A stretch of DNA of 64,000 nt, taken from Chrysomallon squamiferum (Eukaryota > Mollusca > Gastropoda > Neomphalida > Peltospiridae). Positions 1 through 18,600 of the stretch are shown piece by piece. The first letter of the stretch is position 1. Each line of letters opens with the position of its first letter. The notes under the pieces are model-generated. The model was not told the DNA's origin and searched no databases. It saw nothing but the letters and a program-made list of their open reading frames with translations. The stretch spans positions 21,865,679-21,929,678 of the forward strand of contig CM022670.1 in the NCBI GenBank assembly GCA_012295275.1, in the 5' to 3' direction. A program made the translations under genes and the position numbers.

Positions 1-412
1 TAGAGAGTTTTATGTATCCTAGTACATAAAGTTAATAATCTGAAATAAAGCTGCAATGTTCTAAAAAATAAATAAATAAATAAATAAATAAATACATTTT
101 TTATATCGCGTTTTAATGACCAGCATCAAGTAAAAAAAAAAAAAAAAAAAAAAAAGGATGAAATAAAAATCTAAATCGTCTGCTGTCTACATTCCTGTTT
201 AAATACAGTGTCCATTCTCTCTTGAAAATACTCCATTTACTGTCTTTGTATTTATATAATAACTGGAATCAATCAAGTCCTACTGAATAATACATATACT
301 ACACGACACATGATGTAAATATAAAATGTGCATCAGCGTACTGTATAGTGTGATCTTCCTTCAACTTACTGTAGTTATACTATGAATATATGTGTGTATG
401 TATCCATGTATG

Positions 413-448
<36 letters not shown>

Positions 449-729
449 TGCAATTATCACTGAATATATATACATGTATGTATTTATGTATTTAGGTATG
501 TATATATGTATGCAAAATATGTATTCGCAAAAATGTAGGTATTTTTTAATTTATGTTTATAAATTTAGAAGACAAACCAAGAACAACTACAATACCAAAC
601 ATCAACAATAACAAAACAACAACAATAATAATAAGAAGAAAACAACAACAAAAAAAGAAGAAAAAGAAGTATATCATAAAAAATTAAATATGTAAGAAAA
701 ATACACATCACCAAAACATGTTGACTTAC

Positions 730-1999
730 TCTCAGTTCTAAAATATATTTTCACTTCATGGACAAAGTACAGTTTTCCTAGATCGACTTCCCACCACGTA
801 TACGACTGTCCTATTGCTGTGTGCATAAAGTTATTCCCATTTTGTTTTGTTACTCCATCAACAGCTGTAGATGCTTTGAAACCACCATTGTAAGAACTCT
901 GGTAGGCTGGCTTTCTCTTAGCTACATTTACTGATCAAAATGGAATTAACAAATATTTATATAAATATATGAATATCAATATCGTACACATATACACAAC
1001 GACATCTGAAGAAACAGGTATCGGACAAATTATCCGGCGTCCTGAAATCCAGTAAGACAATAAAACCTGAAATGTTTTTCCAGACGCTATTTTCATAGTT
1101 CTCGAGCGCACGTGTTGTCCTCACCAGACCGAAACTACTCTTTCAAGCCGCGTGGCGTTCTTTCACTCGCCACATTGTTTACATAATGTCGAATCGCCAC
1201 AGTTGTGTATCGTCAATTTTCTTTTTAATTTTAAAATGTTTATGCCTAGTTATTTACGTATTTAGATGCCTTGGTGCCAGAAAACCTCAGGCCCCAAGGA
1301 GTCCGTAAATTGGTCCGATATCTGTACATACATATGAAAAAATGATACCTCATACCACAAATATTATTAAGACAAATTCGTTCGTTTTATTATTTCTAAT
1401 CAAAGATTAGGATATTTGTGGTAGTAACATTACGTCGTTTTTCGTCATGACAGTTTTTAATAACTGCAACATCAGTGACCACTTCATATCTACCTATCTA
1501 TATATATGTATAAATACACACACACACACACATATATATATAAACTTATACAGTCACACACATATAAACACACATACACATATACATAGGTATACACATA
1601 TATAGAGAGATATGTAAACATGTTTATACGAATTATACATATATAAGTGCAGAAGGATATATATATATTTATGTATGTAAATATGTATGTATGTATGTAA
1701 ATATGTATGTGTATATATATGTGTACGTACACTCGTCCTTATGGACTTACATATATATATATATATATTCTTTTTACAAACATTACATACATACATACAT
1801 ATATAGTTTAGTATTTAGTTATAGATTAATTATAAGCATATACGGACGAACTAACACCCACACATATACATCCATATATACATACATATATGTGTGTCTA
1901 TACATTTTTAAACGTCTTACCAAACTGAGCTGAAATGTGAACTTGAAACATGAAAATAAACCACAGAAAAACATAAAACTCCAAGCAAACTGCAGCCAT
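730..1999 (-). CDS. FTP-EGF receptor A, 5' part only
   Basis: This is the first part of a membrane receptor of the local family; the rest lies beyond base 1. The signal exon is 1999..1921: start MAAVCLEFYVFLW, a hydrophobic core, then donor GTAAG in phase 1. The first FTP half-exon is 930..730, preceded by an ATCAG acceptor and followed by GTAAGT. It contains the family signatures KPAYQSSY, AVDGVTKQNGNNF and YTWWEVDLGK. By comparison with gene D, whose flank at 27799 matches base 1, the second FTP exon should start about 30 bases off the left edge. Both exons are open. The FTP family (eel fucolectin, tachylectin-4) binds fucose-containing glycans; ligand binding here is inferred. It is about 95% like gene D by eye, so the two are recent paralogues. 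Confidence 0.75.
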
Positions 2000-2059
2000 G
2001 TTGTGTTAAACTAGAAAAGGTGATCCAGGAAGACCTGGGTCGTTTTCAAAGCGCACATG

Positions 2060-2210
2060 TTTACTCAACATTTAGTTTAACGTTATGTCTATTGTTACTT
2101 CTTACCGCATGACGCAAACTGAATAGAAGTTATGATTGACTAGATGACACTGCAGATATAACAACTGTCAGGTTTCATTCACTCTGTGTACATTAGTCTA
2201 TAAATATCTC
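2060..2210. promoter_or_regulatory. Recurrent ~140-bp promoter-like module, copy M1
   Basis: This copy lies about 60 bp upstream of the gene A start codon. The block holds the family landmarks CTTACCGCATGACGCAAACTG, CACTGCAGATAT and CATTAGTCTATAAATA. The last gives a TATA-like box on the plus strand. The same block recurs at 10100, 11005, 21490, 37100, 43350 and 44990, and in the duplicated copy at 58210 and 59115. Promoter function is inferred from position and conservation only. Confidence 0.4.
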
Positions 2211-3380
2211 TTTTTGTTGTTTATCTGTTGTATTGTGTATTAAGGTATGTGTGTTCGTGAGTGTATATGTGTGTATGTTTGTCTGTGTGTTTGTGTGTGT
2301 GTGTCTGTGTGTTTGTGTGTGAGTACGAGCGCGTACCCGTTTATAATCTTTAATATAAATAGAAGAATAGAGTTACTCATTTCATCTTTAAATAAAGGAA
2401 AACGCTCACGTATCTGAAAGTAAAGCTTTATCTCTCTTAAATCAACAGAAATTGTCGAGCCAGTTGTAACTGTTATATGATTGAACGAGTCACTTACAGC
2501 AGTTAGAAGAGCGGGTGACAGCTCTTCTTCTTCTTGTAGATTCCGTCGTTTGCTAGTTTTGTTTGTCCCTATGGTTGTTGTCTTTAGTTAATTATTGTTA
2601 GGTTATTGAAATAGGAAAATTATTGGACTAGATAAATTCATCTATAATCTTAGATGGTATTTATTCATTTGTGCGTATGTTTGTTTATTAAATTTAAAAA
2701 ATAGCAACTATTTACTTTGGAAATGTTTATTAAAAGTTGTTTTCCAATTTTTATCTTCCTGATGGTATTATTCATTGAATGCGAAAAATGTCTATGATAT
2801 TATTAAACAGTAATACGTATATACATACTGACATGTAAGCATAAAGAAATATATACCTATACACGGTTTCATTATTCAGTAACCACCACCAACTTACACT
2901 TAGATAGCAGCATATATGTATAAATATGTGTGTGTGTGTGTTTGTGTGTGTACTGCGACTGTTGTGATTAAAATAGTATAAAAAGGATATGTACATAATC
3001 TTATTAATTATAATAAAAAGTCACCCAAAGAAAAAATAAAACGAATGTTTCCTTCCAATAAAACCAGTAGAAGTCTATTACATGTAATTGTCAACGTCAT
3101 CCATACACAGAGTGAAACCTTGCAGTTTAAAGAAATGAATGATATAAATAAGTGTGACCTACAAAGTAAGATATGTACAACATGTAACAGATCTCACAGG
3201 CATAAAGACACATACAAACACAGATAAATCTACCATTCTTAATAGAAATGATTAAGTTTCACAAAACTATAGTTTTTAACTAAATCATTATTAAAAATGA
3301 TAATAATTATTATAAAATTAAATAATTTATTATAATAGTATAGAATATTCTCTGTGGATAAAAAATATCTGAAAGATATT
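2211..3380. other. Intergenic, no gene seen
   Basis: The stretch holds a GT-rich microsatellite (about 2240-2330) and AT-rich unique sequence. The open frames here are short and have no recognisable domain. Most of it recurs upstream of gene D at 29899-30440, except for about 400 bp missing there. Confidence 0.5.
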
Positions 3381-3495
3381 TTAAATCTTCCTAATGTTCA
3401 TTTCGTTGTATGGAGATCTTTGATCAACAGTTACAGCTTGCAAAGGAATATAATCATTTGCCATTTGTTGGTTATCGTCAGATGAGAGAATCATA
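3381..3495 (-). pseudogene. Orphan cytoplasmic-tail exon of the receptor family
   Basis: Read on the minus strand, the end of a family tail exon is open to TAA at 3383..3381. It ends NDYIPLQAVTVDQRSPYNEM, then NIRKI. The two tyrosine motifs (YIPL and YNEM) keep the 10-residue spacing of the intact genes. No transmembrane or EGF exon is seen between it and the gap at 3958, so it is either a relic or the 3' end of a gene lost in the gap. The matching site near 30450 is more deleted. Confidence 0.5.
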
Positions 3496-3699
3496 ATTGT
3501 TCTTTCTGTAGTTTTCTGCGCTGGCAGTAAAATACATTATCACTTTATAAAATATTGTTAAATGTTTAATGATTTACAATCTATACAAAGATAAATATAT
3601 TAAAGCTAAAAATACATAACATAAAAGACATTGATACTTGACATGTAGATATATCTCAATTTAAAATCATCTATACAATTTTGTAACATAGTACATAAA

Positions 3700-3957
3700 A
3701 GATACTTGCCTATACACACATACAAACACAGATACAAATATAATCAAATATGTATAAACATACAATACACACACACACATACATCTATATAAATGCATAC
3801 ATACATTATATACTGATACATACATACATAAATACATACATAAATATATTTATCCATACATACATGCATACATGTATACGCACACACACAAACATATATA
3901 TATATATATATATATAAACATACATCTATCCATTCAGCAGCTGTTCATCCATACATA
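3700..3957. repeat. CATA/CA/TA microsatellite cluster
   Basis: Interrupted CATA, CA and TA repeats run into the assembly gap. The matching stretch is 30730-31040. Confidence 0.7.
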
Positions 3958-4157
3958 NNNNNNNNNNNNNNNNNNNNNNNNNNNNNNNNNNNNNNNNNNN
4001 NNNNNNNNNNNNNNNNNNNNNNNNNNNNNNNNNNNNNNNNNNNNNNNNNNNNNNNNNNNNNNNNNNNNNNNNNNNNNNNNNNNNNNNNNNNNNNNNNNNN
4101 NNNNNNNNNNNNNNNNNNNNNNNNNNNNNNNNNNNNNNNNNNNNNNNNNNNNNNNNN
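3958..4157. other. Assembly gap, 200 N
   Basis: Exactly 200 unknown bases, most likely a fixed-size scaffold gap. Open frames that cross it are meaningless. Confidence 0.98.
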
Positions 4158-4429
4158 AAAGAAATTAAAGGAAGGAAAAGAAAAATAAAGAAAAATAAAA
4201 AAAAACAACAGCAGCGTGAACAAAAAGCAAAAAGAAGACCAGAAACAAAATGGTAAAAAGACAACAACGAATCAAACAATCACAAAACTTTCGTTGTCTA
4301 GGACATCATTATTTTTCTGAAATATTGTTATCATGTTAACAAAATTACGTCTGCTAGGTTTCTGTCTCTAAAAACATGTTGAATGTATTTCTATGTTGTC
4401 TGGAAATGTACAGAACATCGTGGAAGTGT

Positions 4430-10051
<5,622 letters not shown>

Positions 10052-10099
10052 GTTGTGTTAAACTAGACACTGTGATCCCGGAAGACTTGTTGTTCTTCA

Positions 10100-10245
10100 A
10101 GGCGTAGACGCTTAGTCAACGTTTACTGTCACATTATGTGTATTGTTCCTTCTTACTGCACGGTGCAAACTGAATACAGATATGTTTAACTGGATGACAC
10201 TGCAATTATATTCATTGTAAGGCTGCTTTCACTCTGCACAGGTTA
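10100..10245. promoter_or_regulatory. Recurrent promoter-like module, copy M2
   Basis: This copy lies 50-190 bp upstream of the gene B start. It shares GTATTGTTCCTTCTTACTGC and GCAAACTGAATACAG with the other copies, but its TATA end is degraded. Confidence 0.4.
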
Positions 10246-11004
10246 CAAAATTCAAATATAATAATAATAATGTAGTAGAGGTAGTAGTAGTGGTAGATAG
10301 TGATAATAGTACTAGTAACAGACAACAGTTGCTGTGATAACAATAGTACTAGTGTAGTGGTTTTGGTCTCTTGTAATGTCAGTTGTAGTAATAATAATAA
10401 TATCGGCGTTTTTTTCAAAAACAAATATATTAGCTCAAAAATACAAATAATGACTATGTTTTATTTTTTGTCAAAGCACTAAAGTGTTTGAACATTTTAA
10501 ATTTAGTATACTTTTAATCAGGACAGTTTTTACGTCTGTGTGTGAGATATATCTATCTGTTTTAGTGTGTGTATGAATGTATGTGTTTGTTGTGTGTGGT
10601 GTGTGTTTGTGCGTGTGTGTGTGTGTGTGTGTGTGTGAGTACAAGCGCGTTCCCGTTTGTGATCTTTAATTAAAAAAAAAAAAAGTATAACGTTACTTCG
10701 TCTTTAAATAATGGAACACAATCACTTATCTAAAAATAAAATTTTATCTCTGCTAAAACAGTAATAGCATAACAGACCACGATTTGTTGAGCAAATTATA
10801 AATGTCACAGTGATTCAACGATACAGTAGTTAGTGGAGCGGGTTGGTGTTCTTCTTCTTGTTGTAGATGTTTGTTATTTGTTATTTGTGTTTGTTGTTTG
10901 CTGTTGTCTTTATTTATTTATTGTTAGGGTTGTTAGTGTTATGAAATATGAAACATCATTTGAATAGGTAAATGCAGCTATTATATTTATATATTTATTT
11001 ATTT

Positions 11005-11150
11005 TAGTCTAACATTTAGTTTAACTTTATGTCTATTGTTCCTTCTTACCGCATGACGCAAACTGAATACAGGTTATGACTGACTAGATGACATTGCAGA
11101 TATACCAACTGTCAGGTTTCATTCACTGTGTGTACATTAATCTATAAAAA
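11005..11150. promoter_or_regulatory. Recurrent promoter-like module, copy M3
   Basis: A full copy ends in GTACATTAATCTATAAA on the plus strand. It sits about 245 bp upstream of the plus-strand EGF exon at 11394, the arrangement also seen at 43350 and 44990. Confidence 0.4.
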
Positions 11151-11215
11151 AAAACTAACAAGCTCGTACCCGTATATAATCTTTAATAGAAAAAGGAAAA
11201 TACTGTTGCTCATTA

Positions 11216-11350
<135 letters not shown>

Positions 11351-11393
11351 AGATAAATATAAATATGGTTTAACTCTTTTTGTTTTTCTTCAG

Positions 11394-11537
11394 AGTGTTC
11401 ACTCTGGAAATATGGCAAAAACTGACAACAAAGCGGTGCTTAAAGACGTTGCTATGACAGCCAGAGATGTATCTTCGAGAGTCGGAAATGTTTTGAAGGG
11501 TGTGTTCCTGGCTGGCAGCGTGTGGTCTTTAACAAAG
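11394..11537 (+). pseudogene. Decayed plus-strand EGF exon
   Basis: The exon has acceptor TTTTTCTTCAG and donor AAAG|GTAC. It is 144 nt and phase 1-1, exactly the size of the membrane-proximal EGF exon of B'. In that frame it reads ECSLWKYGKN, stop, QQSGA, stop, then RRCYDSQRCIFESRKCFEGC and VPGWQ. This aligns codon for codon with ECPLGMFGEGC...GCVAGWQG of B'. Two stop codons and three lost cysteines make it non-functional. Another frame is open from ATG 11412 (MAKTDNKAVLKDV...) but is not a domain I recognise. No following exon is found nearby. Confidence 0.6.
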
Positions 11538-12485
11538 GTACAAAAGAGCTCATATTCACACTGTTATAATGATAAATAGTGTACATGACATTATATCCAT
11601 GTACAAATGTGTGTGTGTGTGTGTGTACACAAACGTATGTATATTTAATATATATGTGAGTGTGTATGTGTGTGTATATATGTGTGCCTGTGTGTGTGCA
11701 TATGCTTATATGTGTGTGTGTGTATGTGTGTTATAATCATAAATCTTTCGTAGCAATATAGATTATGTATGTCGGTTTTGGAAATAAAATAAATATATAT
11801 TAATATATTTACTTCAACTTCTCACACAGACAAGAAGAAAGACAAACGACAGAAAAGAATTAAATGCATAGACACAGGCACACAGACACAAACACACATA
11901 CACACATAAACAACACACACATACACACACATACACACATTCACAACACAATCAAACACACACAAAAGATTATTTCTGTGAACGAGTGGTTTCGTCGTTC
12001 TTCCCATATTACGCAAAATGTTATTTAATTTTTTGGTTTGGAAATTATTACATATTAAGTTTTCTGTTAGAATTACAGTCAGTACAGTCATTATATATAT
12101 ATACATATATATATACACACACACTCACACCACATGTTATTGTACAAAAAAAAAAACCAAAATATTTTTTTAAAATAATAATAAAGATAAAACATCAATG
12201 TGTTGATTTATTAAACAGGTATCTTTAATTTTATCTTTATTTGTTTCACGCCATTAGACCAAAAATGTCTTAAAAGACTGAGTCCATAGAAATGGTAGTT
12301 AATTGTCTGACTAGTTTATTGACAGCAGTTCCGTCATCAGACGAAAAGATAATAGTCCCCATTTAACTCGGTTCCAGTAAAGATTTCACTCATGACAACC
12401 AGACTGTTATTTCTGAATCACATACTATTAAATTACTTTTTTATGTGTTCATAAAATGTATATCTCATATATGTTAATTTTCGTT
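11538..12485. other. Repeat-rich stretch, no gene seen
   Basis: GT, CA and TA microsatellites with AT-rich sequence between them. The matching stretch at 45497-46273 leads to a CD225-like exon, but that exon is absent here. Confidence 0.5.
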
Positions 12486-13257
12486 TCTAATAACATTTAT
12501 TAGTCTGTATGTGAAAAACATCAGTACGATATATTATATTATACTATATCATATTATAGAATTACTGTTGTTGTTGTTAACGTGTGAGATGAACGTCACG
12601 TATGTTTTCAAGTGGATAAAACATAAAATATTTATCTCTTTATTTCTGTTGTCGTTTGTTGTGATTTTATCTAAAGTTATATAGATATACAAATATCGGT
12701 AATAACACTTCAGACTTGTATTTAATATACTAACATTTAGTTTCTGGAAGAGGAACGGCACAATGAAGAAACGTTCTGTATCTTATGTTGATAATAAAAC
12801 CAACATTTTTATCTACAGCTTAACCTTTATAATGGAAGAGATGACGGCGATGTCAGTGTTAGTGAAACAATATGAAATTAAAGTTAAAACACATCATACG
12901 ATACGAAGGAGTCTCAATTCAAAATACAATAATGTATTATGCAACTACTGCAGCATATCTTTTACCTAAATTCAGATTAGTAAGAATCACAGTTCTAAAT
13001 ACAATAATGTATTATACAACCATTGTTTCTATCGGTCTACTGTGATTACGTGCATTCCTCCATGTCTTCGTACTTTCACCTATTGTAAAACACTATGTAA
13101 AAGTAAAGTTAATTGACCTTTGGCGTAATGGACACGTCATACAAATGTAAGCTGATCTTTGACCTAAATCATAAAACATATATTAAAAGAAAATCATAAC
13201 TATTATATAAGAATCAAGGCTGAATGTGAACGATTATGCATAATTAACCATTTCCGA

Positions 13258-13314
<57 letters not shown>

Positions 13315-13559
13315 GTTAATACTAGTAGTAGTAGTATTTGTCTTACTATTTTGTTCACAACATACAGCTGTCACTTTTACTTATTTCCTTTTCTCGCTTT
13401 ATTTTCGGATTTTAGATTTTGTTTTTATTAGAAATTCCATTAACGAAGTAAACTGATATACTATCTCATTCTGCTTTTAAATATGTAGTAAATTAAAAAA
13501 TCCTTCTCAGTTTGAGAATTCACCATTTCTGAAAATAAACTGTTAACGAGCGCTACTGG

Positions 13560-13806
13560 TGGACATAAGTACTGCTATTTAAAGAAGAAATTATTAGTAG
13601 TAGTAGTAGTATTAACTGTTGCCACTTCCATCATCATCATCTGCATCGTCAACATTATCATAACATATTGTCGTTGATGCATGGTAGTCGTGAAGTATAG
13701 TAGTTATTGCAGTCGTGGTGGTAGTAGTATCAGTAGAAACAACAGAAATGGTATTAGCAGCATCAGTTATAGTAATAGTAGCACTAGTCGTAGTAGTAGT
13801 AGTAAC

Positions 13807-13837
<31 letters not shown>

Positions 13838-14004
13838 ATAATAATAATAATAACAATAACAACAACATCAACATTAGTAGTAGTAGTAGTAGTTGAAGTA
13901 TTTTAATAATAACGTTTATTATCATTATTAGTATTATTATTATTATTATTGTTATTACAACTACTGCTGCTGTTACTACTACAACTACTACTACTACTAC
14001 TGTA

Positions 14005-14038
<34 letters not shown>

Positions 14039-14060
14039 GCTACTACTACTACCACTCATT
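13560..14060. repeat. Compound AGT/AAT/ACT trinucleotide region
   Basis: Interrupted AGT, AAT, ATT and ACT runs. They create long low-complexity frames (poly-Ser, Asn, Val, Ile) that are not genes. The paralogous stretch is about 50440-50890. Confidence 0.9.
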
Positions 14061-14547
14061 TTAATATTGTCGTTGTTGTTGTTCTTCTTCTTGTCACTTA
14101 ATTCGATCCTGGCGATACGCCAGTTTTATTTTGTTTACGTTAAAAAAAATATGGTAATAATTTATCAAAACACATTTATAACCTATATTTAAGAGAAAAA
14201 GAAAGAAAAAAGAAAGACAAATATTATGATTACTGTCATGTGACTATGATCTGTAACATAGCAACCTCACTTTAATACTGCGTCGATTTCTTACTACCGG
14301 TGAGATATTTTATAAGTGACTTCAATTCGTCTATGAATCGTAGTAAACTATATCTGTGATATAGCGATACATATGAACATGTAAAAGATATCACGATCCT
14401 ATGTCATTATGTTAGTGTTAGATAGTATGTCTTTCCCTCTCGTTATTTGTCAGTAGTTTACTACATCGAATTTTATTAGCTCTACAGTAGTTTTTATGTA
14501 ATTCTCTAACTCCTCGATATTTATTTATATTGTTTTATATAACACAG

Positions 14548-14605
14548 TGACTAACACAGGTGTAGTTGTGTCACAATGGCGACGTTCAGTTCAGACGCTA
14601 GTATA
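14548..14605 (-). pseudogene. Eroded EGF-exon fragment
   Basis: The sequence around ACACAGGTGTAGTTGTGTCAC to CAGACGCTAGTATAATATAA resembles the acceptor end of the first EGF exon in the receptor genes (CACACGCTAATATAATATAA), including the following TATAA repeat. It is too short and altered to code. A longer version is at 51385. Confidence 0.35.
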
Positions 14606-15676
14606 ATATAATATAATATAAAATAACATAATATAATATAAAATAACATAATATAATATAAAATAATATAATATATCGAACTGATGTTTAACCTATATCA
14701 TTGAAGCATTGTTCTATGTTATTCTACAGGATAGAAGAGTGTCACCAGCTGTGCACTGTCACAGACGACTTTGTTTATTTTCATAATATTCTACTGGAGT
14801 ATTGATGTAGTATTTCTCAAAACTGTTGTCTAAGACGTAGATGAATGACGATGAGGATGAGGATCACATAAACAAACAGTAACAAGTAAGATAAAATTAT
14901 ATTCACTTAATCTTTAAACAGACAAAAAAATAAATATAAAAAGCTGGATCTTAATAAACAAAACATCTCGTTATTTCTGAAATATTTTTTATTTTAATAA
15001 TATATTTCCATGACCACATTCACTATCTGGAAGAAATTCAATAATGATTTGCCATAAGCTAATAAATCAGCACAATAAGTATATACAAAAATGATGTGAA
15101 CAAGATAAACGTTAAAGAAAACAAACTGGAAAATTTACATATATACATGAACGAACTTTTTCTCGTGCATCAAACTTCTGTAAATAAGAGAAATAATGAG
15201 ATAAATGGGTCAGTAAGGAAAATGTTATCAAAGGTTTTCCAAATTATTTCCATAAACATTGTATAAGATACTTTGAGCTGTCTAATATATATTTCGAATT
15301 ACCTATTAACTATCATTAAATGAATGTGTTTAGTAATATTTAGTAAATTCAGTTTGTTTTGAAAACAAAAAACAACCCAACATCAATACAAAAAAGAGAA
15401 ATAGAAGAAAAAAAAGAAATTAAAGAAAGGAAAAGAGAAAATAAGAGAAATAAAAAACAACAGCAGCATAATAAAAGCAAAAAGAAGAAGCAAAATGGTT
15501 AAAAAACAACAACAACGAATCAAACAATCACAAAACTTTCGTTGTCTAGGACATCATTATTTTCTGAAATATTTTCATCATGTTAATAAAATTACATCTG
15601 CTAGGTTTCTGTCTCTAAAAACATGTTGAATGTATTTCTATGTTGTCTGGAAATGTACAGAAAATCGTGGAAGTGT

Positions 15677-18600
15677 TTATATCTTACTCATTTGCTCGTA
15701 TGCAGATCCTTGATCAAAAGTTTCAACTTGTAAAGCGTCGTAGTCATTTGTCTCTTGTTGGTTGTCGTCTGTGTTGTGTTGTGTGTTGTCACCATCAAGA
15801 TGTCCTGCACATTTTCTTTTACGTCTGGAAGATTTCTGGTCTGACGCAGGGGCAGCATCGACATCGTCGCCAACAGCTTCGTATACTGGAGCACTTGCCG
15901 TTGCTGTTGTGGGTTGGATATTCTGACTTTTAAAAAAAGACACAGCTGGTTCCTTCGATTTCGTCGTTGTTCTTTTGCTCCTGAAATTATTTATATACAT
16001 AAATCAACAAAATTTAATTAATCGTGTTTTAAGTCAGTTTATGATTTACTTTCCTAACACATATTATCAAATGTTTGGTCGATATATTACGTATCTTGAG
16101 ACAGAGATATTTAATCATTAATAAATATCTGAATGTAATGTTTGTTTATTACAGTAAATACTGTATAACATATTAAATTATTTACTTACTTAATAACTAG
16201 AATAAGTGCAGCTGCACTTAAACTCAAGGCTAAAACTGTGAGACATGAGAAAAAGATAATAACACTGTCTGTGATTATTTGTTGTAAAACTGAAAACAAA
16301 ATTCAACAAAACAATTATTATAGTTTAAACAAATTTAAGTCACAAAAAAAAACGCGAAAGATTACGTTTGTAAATGTATTTATTAAATAACAATACATTT
16401 TTTTATATATAAAATAAGAAGAAAACAAAATAATATTCTACTAAGCGACAACCATGACTGAGAGGAATATAATACATATTGTTACCTGTATTACAAGATA
16501 TACCCTGCCACCCGGCCACGCACCCATCAACGCATAATCCTGTCATAAAATCACATTTCTGGTTACCATGGCAATGTCTGTCAGCGCAGATCTGGAGGCA
16601 GCCTTCACCATACATGCCAAGAGGGCACTCTGTGATTGAAACGTGTAAACCAGTATTAATTATCTTTTAAAAACACAAACGTACGTTCTTGTACGTGCCT
16701 AAATACCTTGTTAAAAACAAATATAATAAAAGACAGTATTACATAAACACTCACTTACGAGCATATTCCGTACGTGCATACACAAATACAAATATACATA
16801 CAAAACAGTAGACACAAAATTATATCATTCATGGAACAGTTTGATTACTCATGGTCTCTCATTTTCATTCTTTTATTGTTATTTTATGTAAACAATTTAT
16901 GAAGAATATGTGAACAATCTCTGTTCACAGCAAATGGACATCGGATTGAAAAGAAAATTTCTCGATGCCAGTTACGACAGATGTGATGCATATTTAGTTC
17001 TAGCCATTAAACCAAATCCAAGCTAAAACTCTAAAAAATCCAAGGTTGTACCACCGTTAGGGTAATTATTTGTTCCCTGATAAAAAGCCACGTATTAGGC
17101 ATTTGAATTAGTGAGCTAAGTAAAAGCTGAAAACAATGTGTGCTAGAAGTAAACATTTCAACTATGATTTGTTTAACACGAAGCATTGCTCGCTTTAACT
17201 CACCGTATACTTCAACTTCTATAAAATGCAAGGTCGTACCAGTGAGGCTGCCATGGTCTGTTCCTTGATAAACAGTCACGTATCTGGCATTAACATTACA
17301 CGTGAAACTCACGACATCAGGAATATCAGTAACAGTACCACACAGATGTCCTGTGTTAGATGAATTCACTGCTGTGTTTGTGTAGATCTGTACTCCGAGT
17401 CTTCGCCACTCATCTAAACAGATCAGTAACTTTGAAATGAAATAACTGTTTAGAAAATGTATTTCTTATCCCAATTTAATATTAAAAAAATACTAATTAT
17501 ACTTGTCTATGGACTTCGCGAATCTATCTACTCTTAATGAGATGACAGTTGTTGATACCTTGTCAGCTGGTGTGATAACAATTTTGCGGTTTTTCTGTAG
17601 ATTGTTTATATTAGGCGGTTCCATAAACAACATATTTTTGTTTAATCGAATAAAGCATGAAATTTCGAATATTTCCATTCATATTTTTGGTGACGTTTTG
17701 GCTGCGTTTAAGAAATAACTATCGTTTCCAGCTATATTTACAATATGTGTACCTAATCCTATAATATTATTATAATGAATTTCTTCTTTACCTGAAGTTA
17801 GTACACCTTTATTGATAGATTATTTTGATCATTGATTACCTGAAACTCGTTATTAAGGATTGCCTCTGTATTGTTTAGGTCTCTCAAAGTTCTAGTGGCC
17901 AAATAAATTTGCTTTAAATATGATTTTTTTTTCTTGACTTGCCAAAAGTTTAAAAACACACACATATATATATATATATATTTGGAGACACAACAGTTTC
18001 CTTTTGCTATGATTTTCCATATAGAACTACCTTATTTCATAACTCACTTATTTTCTATAGGTTAATTTTCTTTTTATTATTTATGACCATTGATCTAAAA
18101 GTATTAAAGTTAAGACTCAAATAGAATTATATTTGTAGTTGAGGCCGTTTACTTAAGTTAAGCAGTGATAGATTTGAGAATCTTTAAAACAAAAGGGTGT
18201 CATCATTGAATAGTACGTTTAGACGGTGTATCTGTCTGTGGTGATAATGGACTCTATTTTTGTCAGTTTGCCTGGCTGTACCGTATTATCTTTAACTTGA
18301 TCAAAGTCTGGCTGTTTTCTTCTTCATTATTATTTTAAATTTAAGATTTTTAGATACTTTAATTAGTAAATTTATTGTCCGATTGCCCAAATTTTTGTTC
18401 ATTTGTGCTGAACATTAGGTTAATTGTTTTTAGTGCTGGCTTTATGAACGAGTTTAATTCTTGCCTTACTTTAGAGGGCTCTAGATAGAGCAGAATGTGC
18501 ATGATTCTCCTCAAGGAGTTTAATATTAAGTAAGATGAATGCATATTATGAAAGTATTTATGTATACATATATGATGTATGATTGTATCTAGGTTTTATG

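Larger units (their letters stand above)
12190..15450. repeat. Paralogous block (matches 48035..52283)
   Basis: About 3.2 kb align collinearly with 48035..52283 with scattered substitutions and small indels, plus one ~0.96-kb difference at 49057. An open frame of 68-70 codons is shared (12763 and 48616). Most of its differences change the amino acid, so I do not call it a gene. The block otherwise holds AT-rich sequence and trinucleotide repeats. Confidence 0.75.

Noticed and set aside
3872-4279. Frames crossing the N run (also at 60499-60822)
   Set aside because: They consist mostly of unknown bases.
11412-11537. Plus-strand frame starting MAKTDNKAVLKDVAMTARD as a CD225 first exon or new small protein
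   Set aside because: The exon has the exact length, phase and codon alignment of the family EGF exon. The ATG frame lacks the CD225 first helix and the CPPLG-type motif. It is best seen as a shadow frame of a decayed EGF exon.
12763-12969. Conserved 68-70 codon frame, also at 48616..48828
   Set aside because: Both lie in blocks that are alike along their whole length, so the shared frame is expected. Most differences between them change the amino acid, and no domain is recognised.
13681-13906. Poly-Ser/Asn/Val and poly-Ile/Tyr frames (also at 21617, 25557, 50417, 50737, 63296)
   Set aside because: These are translations of AGT, AAT, ATT and ACT trinucleotide repeats.
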